Shown: positions 19,961-32,682 of the stretch, piece by piece
Layout: every line of letters starts with the position of its first letter
Position numbering within the stretch: position 1 is the first letter of the stretch
Assembly: GCF_026168105.1 (NCBI RefSeq)
Contig: NZ_LBMW01000020.1
Coordinates: 62,001 to 126,000 of the forward strand
Origin: Streptomyces hygroscopicus
GTDB lineage: Bacteria > Actinomycetota > Actinomycetes > Streptomycetales > Streptomycetaceae
DNA: 64,000 nt
Direction of reading: 5' to 3'
Program-made: the position numbers and the translations under genes
Notes under the pieces: generated by a model
Database searches by the model: none
Seen by the model: the letters and a program-made list of their open reading frames with translations, nothing else
What the model was told of the DNA's origin: nothing

Positions 19961-20169
19961 CGCGGGAGAGTTCCGGGTACGTACGTGCCGCCCGGACGCC
20001 GAAGGAGCAAGTCCCTCCCTTGAATCTCTCAGGTCCCCGATACCGCGCGGGCGAGGCACATCTGGAAAGCGGGCCGCTTCTGCCGGCTCCACCCAAGGTG
20101 CAAGCCGTGACGACCCGCCGCGGGGAGTCATGGCGAACCTCTCAGGTTCCGATGACAGATGGGGAGGAA
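19961..20169 (+). ncRNA. tandem glycine riboswitch
   Basis: Two glycine aptamers lie in a row before gcvT. The first begins CGCGGGAGAGTTCCGGGTA and has GCCGAAGGAGCAAG and ATCTCTCAGGT, the conserved core, ending around the GGCACATCTGG segment. The second has CCACCCAAGGTGCAAGCCGT, then GAACCTCTCAGGTTCCGATGACAGATGGGGAGGAA, whose GACAG and GGGGA elements are typical. This class senses glycine and in other bacteria turns on glycine-cleavage genes. The gcvT start lies 35 bases after the last aptamer. Confidence 0.92.
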
Positions 20170-20203
20170 CGCCCTCGCCCGTCCTGTCCTGGGAGCACAA
20201 CCG

Positions 20204-21322
<1,119 letters not shown>

Positions 21323-21428
21323 AGACTGGGCGCGGGCAGGACGTGACACTGCGCACGCCCGCCCTGCTCACGAGCGTCTCCAGCAGTCCCCCCTTCACCA
21401 CTCCCCCGCGTACAGGAGAATTCAGGCC

Positions 21429-21806
21429 ATGAGCAACCCCCAGCAGCTGCGCTACAGCAAGGAGCACGAGTGGCTGTCGGACGCCGAGGACGGCGTCGCG
21501 ACGGTCGGCATCACGGAGCACGCGGCCAACGCGCTCGGCGACGTCGTGTTCGTCCAGCTCCCGGAGGCCGGTGACACGGTGAGCGCGGGCGAGACCTGCG
21601 GCGAACTGGAGTCGACCAAGTCGGTCAGCGACCTCTACTCCCCGGTCACCGGCGAGGTCACGGAGGTCAACGAGGACGTGGTCAACGACCCGTCGCTGGT
21701 GAACTCCGCCCCGTTCGAGGGCGGCTGGCTGTTCAAGGTACGTGTTGCGGAGATGCCGGACGACCTGCTCTCCGCCGACGAGTACACCGCCTTTTCCGCC
21801 GGCTGA
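21429..21806 (+). CDS. gcvH: glycine cleavage system H protein
   Basis: 125 residues, normal length. It carries the lipoyl group on lysine 64 in [20 protein letters not shown] and shuttles the aminomethyl intermediate between the P, T and L proteins. Start [16 protein letters not shown] at ATG 21429 follows an AGGAG-like site. It lies 106 bp after gcvT and 10 bp before glyA. The P protein gene is not in the window. Confidence 0.97.
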   Translation: MSNPQQLRYSKEHEWLSDAEDGVATVGITEHAANALGDVVFVQLPEAGDTVSAGETCGELESTKSVSDLYSPVTGEVTEVNEDVVNDPSLVNSAPFEGGWLFKVRVAEMPDDLLSADEYTAFSAG

Positions 21807-21816
21807 GGAGTCCCGC

Positions 21817-23079
<1,263 letters not shown>

Positions 23080-23083
23080 TTCA

Positions 23084-23119
23084 GGACGCCGCGCACACTG
23101 GAAGGTGGGCGCGGCGTCC
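23084..23119 (+). terminator. hairpin between glyA and sdaA
   Basis: GGACGCCGCGC (23084-23094) pairs perfectly with GCGCGGCGTCC (23109-23119). No U-run follows, so it may only partly end transcription before sdaA. Confidence 0.6.
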
Positions 23120-23153
23120 CGCCCCCGCATCACCCCCGTATTGAGGAGTCACC

Positions 23154-24521
<1,368 letters not shown>

Positions 24522-25005
24522 TGATGTAGGCCCTGACCAGCGTGCTCGTGCCTTTCAGTGCTGCCAGGGCCGTCTCTGCCCATCCGGTGTGAAGTTCCCG
24601 CAAGATGGATGTCGTCAGTCGGCCGGTCTGTCCGGGCGGGTACGCCGCGGCGTAGCTCGTGGGACGTGAAGAGGCCGGAGTTGGCGCACAGTTCCTGCCG
24701 AGTTGCGTCGGCCGCCATGGCGTGGTCACGTGGAAGAAGGCATTGGTAGGAGACCGAAGTCAGGGCCAGAGGTCTGGCACGAAAGAGCTCCGGCCTGTGC
24801 GGCACATTGGTCCTAAGACGCCATGGCCGGGACCGTCCCTCGCCGCTCCTTCGCGTTCCGCCTTCGACCGGTGTGATGCGTGGTCATGTGCCTCAGCGGA
24901 GGCTGTCTCTTTCGGACTCGGCGAGGCCTGGACGGCCTGCTCGTACAAGGGTCTTCGCCGGACAGCCGTCCCAATCGCACGCCCATCGCACGATCGGTGA
25001 GACCG
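24522..25005. other. 484-bp gap with no clear gene, possible decayed ORF
   Basis: Base composition drops and codon bias is weak. On the minus strand one frame reads a plausible protein end (GRLTTSILRELHTGWAETAL, stop at 24508 inside the sdaA 3' end), while another frame upstream starts MAADATRQELCANSGLFTSH at 24718. This could be a frameshifted small gene, but I recognise no family. No terminator hairpin is obvious after sdaA. The gap marks the left edge of the accessory block. Confidence 0.35.
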
Positions 25006-26565
25006 ATGGCAACGAAATCACTGGTTCCCCTCAGCGGCAGCGAACGCATGGCGATTCCTGATGCCCGCCCCGTCGACGAGGTGGACGACGCCCAGCAGAT
25101 CGACATCACCCTGATCCTGAAGCGCCGCGAAGAAATCCCCAAGAGCCTGGTCGAAGGATCCGACACCGTCTCAGGCACGCAACTCGCCGAGCGGTACGGC
25201 GCGAATCCCGACGACATCGACCTCATATGCCGCACGGCGCAAGACCGCGGACTGACCGTCGTGAAGGCGGACCAGGCATCACGCCGGGTCGAGATCGCCG
25301 GGCCCCTTGGCCGACTGCGGACCGTGGTGGATCCTGGACGGCTCACCTGGGTCAAGAGCACAGATCCCATCACCGGCAAGGCGACTGAGCACCGCCAGAG
25401 GGAGGGCACGCTGCGGATCCTCCCCGAGTGGAAGGGCATCGTGAGCGCGGTGCTCGGCTTCGACGATCGCCCTCAGGCGCGCCCTCACGTGCACCGTGGA
25501 GACGCCGGGAGCGAAGGGATCTCCTATTCGCCTGCCGAGTTGGGCCGTCTCTACCAGTTCCCGCCGGGGACTGATGGCACCGGTCGAACAATTGCCCTCG
25601 TCGAACTCGGTGGCGGCTTCGACCAGGAGAACTTGATGAGCTACTTCGCCGATCTCGGAGTGCCGACTCGGCCGAGCGTGACCGCTGTTGGCGTGGGCCA
25701 CGGGCAGAACGCGCCCGACGGACGCCCGGACGGCGACGACGGCGAGGTCCAACTCGACATCGAAGTGGCCGGTGCCCTGGCACCTGGAGCCCAGCAGATC
25801 GTCTACTTCGGCGAGAACAACGACAAGGGCTTCGTCGACGCCGTGAGCGCTGCGGTGTACGCCGATCCCCCGCCGACCGCCCTCAGCATCAGCTGGGGCA
25901 AGCCGGAGGACGCCTGGTCGCCGCAGGCCCGTGACGCGATGGACGCCGTGTTCGCGGACGCGGCGGCGCTGGGAGTGACCGTGTGCGTGGCCGCGGGCGA
26001 TCACGGGGCGAGCGACGGGGTGCCGGACGGCAGGCCGCACCCCGACTTCCCGGCCACCAGCCCCCATGCCCTCGCCTGTGGCGGCACCCGGCTGGAGGCG
26101 GATCCCCGGACAGGGGCGATCGACTCGGAGACCGTGTGGAACGACGGCCAGGGCTGGGCCAGTGGTGGCGGCTACAGCACCGCTTTCGAGCAGCCTTCCT
26201 GGCAGGCGGCCGCGGGCAACTCCGATGGTGTCACCGGCTGGCGCGGCATACCGGATGTGGCGGGTGACGCGGACGGCGACACCGGATACGAGGTGCGAAT
26301 CGACGGGGAGGACACGGCCCTCGGCGGCACCAGCGCAGTGGCTCCGCTGTGGGCGGCTCTGGTCGCCCGCCTCTCCGAATCGAAAAACCGGCCTCTCGGC
26401 CTCATGCAGCCCCAGCTGTACGCCGGCATCACGCCTGGTGGGTCCGTCCCCGGCTTCCGGGACATCACTGAGGGCGACATCGGCGACTACGGGGCGGCGC
26501 CCGGCTGGGACGCGTGCACCGGCCTCGGCGTCCCCGTCGGCGCCGAGCTGGTGAGTCGGGTGTAG
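25006..26565 (+). CDS. S53 family peptidase (sedolisin/kumamolisin-like)
   Basis: 519 residues: a pro-domain (residues 1-165) with [21 protein letters not shown], then the catalytic domain. Catalytic Glu247 and Asp251 are in [11 protein letters not shown], the oxyanion Asp in [10 protein letters not shown], and the nucleophile Ser443 in [15 protein letters not shown]. The C-terminal calcium-site pattern [21 protein letters not shown] is present. S53 enzymes are acid-active serine-carboxyl peptidases. No signal peptide is visible from ATG 25006, as in some kumamolisin-type proteins, so how it leaves the cell is unclear. Isolated between gaps and relics, it may be horizontally acquired. Confidence 0.92.
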   Translation: MATKSLVPLSGSERMAIPDARPVDEVDDAQQIDITLILKRREEIPKSLVEGSDTVSGTQLAERYGANPDDIDLICRTAQDRGLTVVKADQASRRVEIAGPLGRLRTVVDPGRLTWVKSTDPITGKATEHRQREGTLRILPEWKGIVSAVLGFDDRPQARPHVHRGDAGSEGISYSPAELGRLYQFPPGTDGTGRTIALVELGGGFDQENLMSYFADLGVPTRPSVTAVGVGHGQNAPDGRPDGDDGEVQLDIEVAGALAPGAQQIVYFGENNDKGFVDAVSAAVYADPPPTALSISWGKPEDAWSPQARDAMDAVFADAAALGVTVCVAAGDHGASDGVPDGRPHPDFPATSPHALACGGTRLEADPRTGAIDSETVWNDGQGWASGGGYSTAFEQPSWQAAAGNSDGVTGWRGIPDVAGDADGDTGYEVRIDGEDTALGGTSAVAPLWAALVARLSESKNRPLGLMQPQLYAGITPGGSVPGFRDITEGDIGDYGAAPGWDACTGLGVPVGAELVSRV

Positions 26566-26632
26566 CGAGTCGGCTCGTACCGCGGCGCGCCGGACGGCGA
26601 CACTCGGGCGGTGGCCGGCCGACCGGCGTTCG

Positions 26633-26768
26633 ATGGCTGTCACCCGCCGAGAGCCGTTCGGAGTGGTAGGCGCCATCACGCCGTTCAACTTCCCGCTCAA
26701 CCTGGCGATCAACAAGATCGCCCCGGCGCTCGCCGCGGGCAACACCGTCGTGCACAACACGTCGAAGG
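26633..26768 (+). pseudogene. aldehyde dehydrogenase internal fragment (plus strand half of an inverted relic)
   Basis: This short stretch codes [20 protein letters not shown] and continues [23 protein letters not shown]. That is the cofactor-binding part of an aldehyde dehydrogenase, normally around residues 140-185. Homology stops abruptly at about 26768, where the opposite strand takes over with the N-terminal part of the same family. The catalytic Cys and Glu regions are absent. Confidence 0.8.
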
Positions 26769-27093
26769 CCCGCGCGACGGTGATCGGCTTGCCCACGTTG
26801 AGGGACTCCAGCAGGGCCAGCTCGTCCGCGCGCTCCTCGATCGCGTCGGCGATCCGCAGCAGCACCCGGCCGCGCTGCGGAAGGGTGAGTCCGCCCCACT
26901 CCTCGCTCTCGAACGCGGCCTGCGCGACGGAGACGGCCTGGTCCAGATCAGCGTTCGAGCCCCAGGCGACCCGGCAAATCACCTCCTCCGTAGCCGGATT
27001 TATGATCTCTCGGGTCTCACCGCTCTCGGAGGGGCGGGGCTTCCCGTCGATGAAGAGCTGTCCATCCGCTAAGTTCCGGGCTGGAGAAGACAT
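26769..27093 (-). pseudogene. aldehyde dehydrogenase N-terminal fragment (minus strand half of an inverted relic)
   Basis: Starting at ATG 27093 with AGGAG twelve bases upstream, the minus strand codes about 108 residues of an intact-looking ALDH N-terminus: [40 protein letters not shown], then [20 protein letters not shown] and [12 protein letters not shown]. Homology ends at about 26769, exactly where the plus-strand ALDH segment begins. Some 35 residues are missing between the halves. The original gene read leftward, and part of it has been flipped. Confidence 0.8.
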
Positions 27094-27263
27094 GACTGCA
27101 CTCCTGTCGCGCATACGATGATTTCGGCTGCAGGTGGCATCGCCGATCGCCGGCGGATCTCCCGGTTCTCTCCGACCGGCCCGCTCGCCCAGCAATCCAA
27201 ACGCTATCCACGCCTTGCTCCCGATCGGCGTTCTGCGGCAGGCCCGGGTGCAGTCTCGTTGAG
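27094..27263. other. upstream region of the ALDH relic, nothing recognised
   Basis: These 170 bp hold the ribosome-binding site of the old ALDH start and no other supported gene. Confidence 0.4.
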
Positions 27264-28313
27264 TCAGATCTGCCTCGGCCGGCCGATGAGCAGGTGGACC
27301 AGCAACGCCACGACGGCGAGCGCGGCGCCGGCGAGGCAGAGCGTGCGCACCCCTGTCGCATGGCCGAGCAGGATGCCGCCCAGGCCGACACCGAGGGCCT
27401 GGCCGAAGTAGATGCCCGAGGAGTTGAACGAGATCACCACGGGCGGCAGTTCGGGCACCAGCGCGGTGAGGCGGTGGTTGTTCGGCGTGGCCACCGCCCA
27501 TCCGGCGGCACCGTTGAGCACCATGACGACCACGACGGCCGCCGTGGAGGACGTAACCGCCAGCGCGGCCAGGGTGACCGCCAGCACGACCAGGGCGAGC
27601 GACAGAGTCCGCTCGGCACCCCAGCGATCGGTGAGCCAGCCGCTTCCGAAGGAGCCGACCATGCCGCCGACGCCCCAGAGGAGCAGCGCGATCGCGAGTG
27701 CCGTGCCGGTGGTGTGCGCCGTCACGCGGAGCACATCGGCGACGTAGGCATAGACCATGATGCTCGACGCGCTGGCCAGCAGCATGAAGGCGACCAGGGC
27801 CACCACCCGTCCGCGGGCGAGCACCGCCAGCCGGGCCGACATCGGTACGGCCGGCGGGATGGGCAGCGCGGGCAGCGTGGCCAGCAGTCCGAGGAGGGCG
27901 ATCCCGCCGACCACGGCGACGAACACCAGGCTCGCCTGCCAGGACATGTGCTGGCCGATCGCGGTGCCGACGGGGACGCCGCAGACGGTACCGACGGTCA
28001 GGCCGCCGAGGATCACCGCCAGGGCCTGCCCGCGGCGAGCGGGACCGGCGAGGGCCGCCGCCGCGGAGGCGTTCGGCGTGTAGAGGGCGGCGCCAAGTCC
28101 TGCCAGGACGCGCGCCACGAGCAGCAGCGTCAGGGAGGGCGCGGCGGCCGAAGCCAGGGCCGGTCGGGCCGCAGGCCGTGGTGAGTGTGCAACAGCACCT
28201 GGGCGGCACCGAGCAGTTGCCCCTGCCCGCCCGGGCATCGACCCGCGACGGTCCAGGATGGTCTCGGCCCTGGCCCGGATACCGCTGCCCAGGGGTTCCG
28301 GAAGCGCCGCCAC
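27264..28313 (-). pseudogene. MFS transporter lacking its N-terminal helices
   Basis: From about 28155 leftward the frame reads a normal drug/proton MFS protein (DHA1-like): SLTLLLVARVLAGLGAALYT, RRGQALAVILGGLTVGTVCG, then ALLLWGVGGMVGSFGSGWLT and later helices to HLLIGRPRQI. The first 55-60 residues of the frame are Arg/Pro/Ala-rich and not MFS-like. The first two to three helices and the usual motif A loop are missing, and no other frame supplies a clean replacement. I take it as 5'-truncated, probably non-functional. Confidence 0.7.
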
Positions 28314-28567
28314 CCAAATCGTGCGGGTGATCGGCGAACTGAACGGCCGGGTTTGTCATGGAGCCACCCACCCTTCAGCGCGCTCCTTCCCTGAGGAGGC
28401 CGACCCCACGCTGCGTGGGTGATCGGCAACCTGTACTCTTCGGTAACAGGTGTTCGAACCACCCCTGACCAGGGTGGCGCCGAACGCTGTCAGGGCATCA
28501 TCCGCGCCCGGATTCGCGAGTCGCCCAGGGCGACGGAGGGCGGCGGACACTGCTTGGGGGGAAAAGC
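28314..28567. other. gap with short hairpins, no gene seen
   Basis: Contains an inverted repeat CCCACGC-T-GCGTGGG (about 28405-28420) and a second imperfect hairpin, CCACCC-CTG and CAGGGTGG, at 28459-28477. No convincing coding frame. Together with the next entry it makes up nearly 900 bp without a firm gene. Confidence 0.35.
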
Positions 28568-28975
28568 TTGTCCATCAACGACGATCCGCGGGTGAAGACG
28601 ACCACGTGGACATCACCGCACCTGGGCGACGACGACCGGTCGTCCGAGCCAGGTGGAACTACGGCATTCCGGATCGCCGGCGAAGGCAACGCCCCCGATA
28701 CCTGCCGCACGGCCGCCACCTGCCCTTGCGCCGACAACCCGGGGTGCGGCCGCAATGACCGGTCGGCCGCGTGCGATGGACATGCCGCCCCACGGCCGGG
28801 CCTCGCACCGGAAATCCACCCCGTGACGGTCACCCGCCGCCACGGTCGGCGGACCGGCAGCAGGCCGTCGTCGGCGGTGGCCCTGCTGCCGCCCGGCCCT
28901 CGGGCATCACGGGCACTTGGGCCCGGGCAGCTGCGGGAGCGACGGCCTTCGGCGCAACGGTCCTCGTACGCCTGA
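28568..28975 (+). CDS. doubtful hypothetical protein
   Basis: A 135-residue reading frame starting with TTG and preceded by GGGGGG AAAA, a possible ribosome-binding site. The start (SINDDPRVKTTTWTSPHLGD) is hydrophilic and plausible, and five cysteines fall between residues 46 and 69 (DTCRTAATCPCADNPGCG). After about residue 75 it becomes Arg/Pro/Ser-rich, like out-of-frame translation. No family recognised. It may be a short real gene with a frameshift, or noise. Confidence 0.2.
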   Translation: MSINDDPRVKTTTWTSPHLGDDDRSSEPGGTTAFRIAGEGNAPDTCRTAATCPCADNPGCGRNDRSAACDGHAAPRPGLAPEIHPVTVTRRHGRRTGSRPSSAVALLPPGPRASRALGPGQLRERRPSAQRSSYA

Positions 28976-29205
28976 CGGTGCTTCAGGTTTGACGTGGGCA
29001 TCGGGCGACAGCTCCGCGCTTCGGCGACAACTGCCCCCGGCGCACCACGGGGCGCGGCCGCCACTTCGGGCACCGCGCCCAACACGTGTGGCCTCCTTCG
29101 GCTCTCGCGTCCGCCCGCCCGTGTGTCGCACCCCGCCCTGCCGTCGGGGGCCGGACAGGGCGCTTCCCCCGTTTTCAGGCATTCCTCACCCAGTGGAGTC
29201 TTGCT

Positions 29206-31086
29206 GTGCACCGAATACGCACGCTCAGTGCGGTCACCGCCATGCTGTGCGGCCTTCTCCTCGCCGGTAATCCGGGGACGGCGACCGCTTCTCCTTCCCC
29301 TGCGCCTCGGACGGACAACGCGCAACACCGTTCCTCCGGTCATCGTCCGGCGCCGTCCCCATGGTCCAGGCCGACGACGGGGGCCGCCGATCCGGACGAC
29401 GACCCGAACTGGACGGCCGAGGATGCCATCCGGTTCTGGACGCATGACCGCATGGAGGCGGCCATCGACCCCTCCGGCCGCCATGCCGAACCGGCGGGGC
29501 ATGCGTCGATGCGAAGGGGTCCGGCCGTCAAGTCGCCCGCTGACGGCGGAAAGCACTTCGCCGGGATCAAGTCCGTCGGGACTCTCTATGGCGGAAGCGC
29601 TCCTCAGACGCACTTCTGCACGGCCAGTGTGGTGGACAGTCCGGGGCACGACCTGATCCTCACCGCCGGGCACTGCCAGAGTGCCCACGGTATGTTCGTC
29701 CCCCGGTACGACGGCAGGAAGTCCGCCGACGCCCAGCCGTTCGGCGTCTTTCCCGTCCAGGAGTGGTTCCGCGACCCCCAGTGGGCAGCGGACAAGGGCG
29801 CCAACTCCGACCTGGACTTCGCCTTTGCGCGGGTCGGTACCTACCACGGCAAGAAGGTCCAGGACGTGGTCGGTGCGAACACCGTGGCGCCCACTCCGGG
29901 ATTCACCAACGATGTCACCGTCATCGGTTACCCGATGACCAGGTACGACCGCGCGGACCAGGCGGTGAGCTGCCCGGCCAGGACCAGCGCCCTGGCGGGG
30001 TTCAATCAGATGCGCATCGACTGTGCCGGCATGTGGGGAGGAGTCTCCGGCGGGCCGTGGTTCTCCAGGGTCGACGTGAACGGCTCGGGTACCGGGGAGA
30101 TCGTGGGCAACGTCGGCGGCTGGAACGCGGGCGGCCCTGACGTGCCGACCAGTGATCCGCTGTACAACCGGCTCACGTACAGCCCTGTGTACGGCGACCG
30201 CTTCTTCCAGCTGTACGGCGACGCCAAACTCGGTGCCCATACCGATCACGGCCCCTACCAACAGCCTGCGCTCCCCTACTCCATGGGCACCTGGGACGCC
30301 TGGCGGCACGCCCGGCTGCTGGTTTCCGGGGACTTCCGGGGTACCGGCCACGGCGACATGATCGCGATGTGGAGTGATGGCCGGGCCACCTTGTACCTCG
30401 GCGACGGCAACGGAGGGTTCGCCTCCGAGCATCAGCTCCTGGCTCCCAACACCACCTGGCCCCATGCGCAGGCCATCACCGCGGGGAACTTCACGGGCTC
30501 GAACCGGTCCGACCTTTTGGTGCGCTGGTCCGACGGCGAGGTCACCCTGTACGACGACGTCGCGGACAACGGGCTGAACACGGCCGGTACCCAGATCACC
30601 GGCCCCAACCCGACGTGGCCCCATGCCACCCAGATGACGGCCGGCCACTTCACCACGGGCCAGGACGCGACCGACCTCATCGTGCGCTGGTCCGACGGCG
30701 AACTGTCCCTCTACTCCGGCGTCGGTGCCGGCACCTTCGGCAAGGAAAGCCAATTGAAGGGGCCCAGCCGTGCCTGGCAGGACGCCGCCGGTCTGACCAG
30801 CGGCGAATTCCTGGGCGGCGGGGAATGGAATTTGATGGTCCGCTGGAAGAACGGCGAACTGGACACCTACCCGATCACCACCTCCGGAGTGGGAAGCGCG
30901 GCCCGCCTTCAGGGCCCCAGCACGTTGTGGACCGGCGACCAGGCCATGACCGCCGGGAACTTCACCCCCAATGGGCAAACCGATGACCTCGTCGTTCGCC
31001 GCCCCGACGGCGGAACGACGCTTTACACGGACACCGTCTCCAACAAACTCGGCACCGCGCGCGCTCTCATCGCACCGGCCCCCTGA
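29206..31086 (+). CDS. secreted trypsin-like serine protease with C-terminal beta-propeller-like repeats
   Basis: 626 residues. A signal peptide (VHRIRTLSAVTAMLCGLLLA) is followed by a linker and a trypsin-fold domain with the triad His156 in LTAGHC, Asp202 or Asp204 in NSDLDFAFA and Ser281 in GVSGGPW. Residues about 360-620 hold five FG-GAP/VCBS-like repeats, each with a GD/GNF segment and a DLLVRWSDGEVTLY-type motif; such repeats bind surfaces or calcium. GTG 29206 has GGAG about ten bases upstream. Expected to act outside the cell. It stands alone in the accessory region. Confidence 0.92.
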   Translation: MHRIRTLSAVTAMLCGLLLAGNPGTATASPSPAPRTDNAQHRSSGHRPAPSPWSRPTTGAADPDDDPNWTAEDAIRFWTHDRMEAAIDPSGRHAEPAGHASMRRGPAVKSPADGGKHFAGIKSVGTLYGGSAPQTHFCTASVVDSPGHDLILTAGHCQSAHGMFVPRYDGRKSADAQPFGVFPVQEWFRDPQWAADKGANSDLDFAFARVGTYHGKKVQDVVGANTVAPTPGFTNDVTVIGYPMTRYDRADQAVSCPARTSALAGFNQMRIDCAGMWGGVSGGPWFSRVDVNGSGTGEIVGNVGGWNAGGPDVPTSDPLYNRLTYSPVYGDRFFQLYGDAKLGAHTDHGPYQQPALPYSMGTWDAWRHARLLVSGDFRGTGHGDMIAMWSDGRATLYLGDGNGGFASEHQLLAPNTTWPHAQAITAGNFTGSNRSDLLVRWSDGEVTLYDDVADNGLNTAGTQITGPNPTWPHATQMTAGHFTTGQDATDLIVRWSDGELSLYSGVGAGTFGKESQLKGPSRAWQDAAGLTSGEFLGGGEWNLMVRWKNGELDTYPITTSGVGSAARLQGPSTLWTGDQAMTAGNFTPNGQTDDLVVRRPDGGTTLYTDTVSNKLGTARALIAPAP

Positions 31087-31438
31087 ACAAATTCCCCGTG
31101 AGGATGGTCAGGTGGTTCTTGTTTGTGACGCCGTATTAGGTTCACGGTCGACCATTTAGTGCTTCGACGAACAGAAGGACAAGTTCATTCTGAGGCCGCC
31201 GAATCAGGTGCCTCTGATCGAGCGGCTTCGTCGAGCCCGAGAGCGACAGCTGTCCAGGCCTTCGAGGTCCTCGAGTACCGAGAGAACGGCCCTGACCCGC
31301 GGTGGGTGTCCACCGCAGCGGTCAGGGCCGTTTTCCGTGCGGGGGGGGGCGGAGCCCAGGGAACCGTTCAGGAGGTCGACGGGAAGGCACGGCGGGACCG
31401 TGGCGGCGTTCGGAATGGGCCGGCGGGAGAGAGAGGCC
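31087..31438. other. 352-bp gap containing a strong hairpin and a G9 run
   Basis: The gap between the protease and the ATP-grasp-like gene holds a long perfect stem (see the terminator entry) and a run of nine G at about 31341-31349. One frame around 31160-31250 reads CFDEQKDKFILRPPN, then LIERLRRARERQL, which looks protein-like but is closed by a stop immediately upstream. No firm gene. Confidence 0.4.
31285..31332 (+). terminator. rho-independent terminator or attenuator
   Basis: AACGGCCCTGACC (31285-31297) pairs perfectly with GGTCAGGGCCGTT (31320-31332). The loop itself forms a GGTGG/CCACC stem, and TTTT follows. It lies 200 bp after the protease gene and about 110 bp before the ATP-grasp-like gene, so it may insulate the two or attenuate the second. 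Confidence 0.75.
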
Positions 31439-32254
31439 GTGGCGAGCGTTGCGGAACGGATGCTGTTGGTGAAACCCGGGGAGGAGCTCGTACGGTCCGC
31501 CGTGACCGCCGGGTTCGATCTATGGGTGGTGCTGGAGCCGCGGGAGCCCGTGCCCGAGGCGGTGCGCATCGAGCGGGTGTTCGTCGCGGGCCCGGCCATG
31601 GCGGCGGACGGCGCCCTGCACGGCCTGCTGACAGGGCTCGTACGACGGTACGGGATCGGGCAGGTGCTGTGCGGGCCCGGCGCCGACGACGGCGCCCGGG
31701 GCGTGGTGCGGCGGATACGGCAGGAGCGGTCCGGGGCGCTGTGGCGCGACCCGGCCGAGGAGCGGCTGAAGGACCCCATCGGGCTGCGACGGCTGCTGCG
31801 CGGGAGCACGCAGGCGCCTGTGCGGGCGGAGGAGGCGGGCACCGTGCGCCAGGCCCGCGCTGCGGCCGAGCGGTTGGGACCGCCCGTCGTGATCAAGTCG
31901 TCCGGTCCGCAGGGCGGTTGGCGGCGGACGGACTTCGTGCGGGATGCGGAGGGGCTCGCGGTGTGGGCGAAGACCGCGGTGGACGGGACGCATCTGGTCG
32001 AGGAGTTGCTGGCGGGGCCGCGATTCCGGGTGCAGACGCTGTCGCTGGGCGGGATGCACCACGTGGTGAGCGTGGTGGTGCGGGAGGGGTTCGCGGGAAG
32101 GGCGCGTACGGGGCCGAACGCGATCTCCGAGATCCGTTCCTGCGTACGGGAGTTGCTCGATCTGGCGGGCTTCGTGAGCGGTGCGCTGCGTACCGACGTC
32201 GTGCTCACACGGGAGGGGCCCCGGATCGCCGGGTGCTCCGACGGCGGGCTCTGA
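31439..32254 (+). CDS. truncated ATP-grasp-like protein
   Basis: 271 residues from GTG 31439, which has GGGAGAGAGAGG upstream; an in-frame extension upstream reads as non-coding. An N-terminal Rossmann-like part (MLLVKPGEELVRSAVTAGFD, then IGQVLCGPGADDGARG) leads to an ATP-grasp core: GPPVVIKSSGPQGGW (ATP-binding lysine) and HLVEELLAGPRFRVQTLSLGG. It stops right after VVLTREGPRIAG, where intact ATP-grasp enzymes carry a metal-binding E-x-N-x-R segment. That segment is missing, so activity is doubtful. Fully formed relatives lie 10-18 kb away. Confidence 0.65.
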   Translation: MASVAERMLLVKPGEELVRSAVTAGFDLWVVLEPREPVPEAVRIERVFVAGPAMAADGALHGLLTGLVRRYGIGQVLCGPGADDGARGVVRRIRQERSGALWRDPAEERLKDPIGLRRLLRGSTQAPVRAEEAGTVRQARAAAERLGPPVVIKSSGPQGGWRRTDFVRDAEGLAVWAKTAVDGTHLVEELLAGPRFRVQTLSLGGMHHVVSVVVREGFAGRARTGPNAISEIRSCVRELLDLAGFVSGALRTDVVLTREGPRIAGCSDGGL

Positions 32255-32385
32255 GTACCGGTGACGGACCCGTGCGGAGCCGGTAACGAGACGGGACCGG
32301 ATCGGGAACCGCTGCCGGAAACATCACCGACGTCGAGAGCGGGCGGCACTGCCGCCACCGCCAACTACCCCTGGGGGACGGATAC

Positions 32386-32538
32386 ATGCGCAGCAAGGCA
32401 GCGCGACTGATAGGGATCTTCGCGGCTCTGGCCCTGGCACTCGGCCTGGGCGCGGCGGTGGAGCTCCCGGCCGTGACGGGTACGGCCGCGCACCAGGTGC
32501 TTGCCGACGAGGCAAGCCCGCACACCGTACAGCCGTAA
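32386..32538 (+). CDS. tiny secreted peptide (50 residues)
   Basis: Found directly in the sequence: ATG 32386, GGGGGA just upstream, stop TAA 32536-32538. The product starts MRSKAARLIG, has a hydrophobic core (IFAALALALGLGAAVELP) and ends AHQVLADEASPHTVQP. It looks like a signal peptide with a 20-25 residue mature part. The stop is followed by a 16-base direct repeat (CGTACAGCCGTAAGGC twice) and then a strong terminator. It is the last gene before a SARP regulator on the other strand. A signalling or leader peptide role is possible but unproven. Confidence 0.55.
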   Translation: MRSKAARLIGIFAALALALGLGAAVELPAVTGTAAHQVLADEASPHTVQP

Positions 32539-32578
32539 GGCCGTACAGCCGTAAGGCCCCACACAGCGGCGCATGCCG

Positions 32579-32614
32579 AAGGCGCCCCCTCCGGATCACC
32601 GGAGGGGGCGCCTT
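32579..32614. terminator. bidirectional terminator
   Basis: AAGGCGCCCCCTCCGG pairs perfectly with CCGGAGGGGGCGCCTT across ATCA, with CCGTTTT following on the plus strand. It serves the small peptide gene and possibly the convergent SARP gene. Confidence 0.85.
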
Positions 32615-32682
32615 CCGTTTTCCGGGCACTACCTGCGGCGCGTATCCCGGCAGTGCTCGCGGCGCGTTTCCCGCCGGGCCGG

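Noticed and set aside
25279-28371. A 1030-codon open frame on the minus strand
   Set aside because: It runs antisense to the S53 peptidase and through relics; its composition is Arg/Gly/Pro-rich, typical of shadow frames in GC-rich DNA.
28449-28463. A GGTG-TTCGAAC-CACC hairpin resembling a tRNA T-arm, possibly an attachment site
   Set aside because: No matching acceptor, D or anticodon arms are nearby, and no integrase is in the window.
31160-31250. Protein-like reading CFDEQKDKFILRPPN with RARERQL
   Set aside because: A stop lies immediately upstream and the frame turns into hairpin sequence; too short to support.
31341-31349. Run of nine G as a phase-variable tract
   Set aside because: It lies in a non-coding leader upstream of the better supported start at 31439, so slippage would not change a protein.
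31439-32538. Graspetide-type RiPP (ATP-grasp plus precursor peptide)
   Set aside because: The ATP-grasp protein lacks its metal site and the peptide is mostly a signal-like sequence without Ser/Thr and Asp/Glu/Lys repeats, so I leave it only as a possibility.
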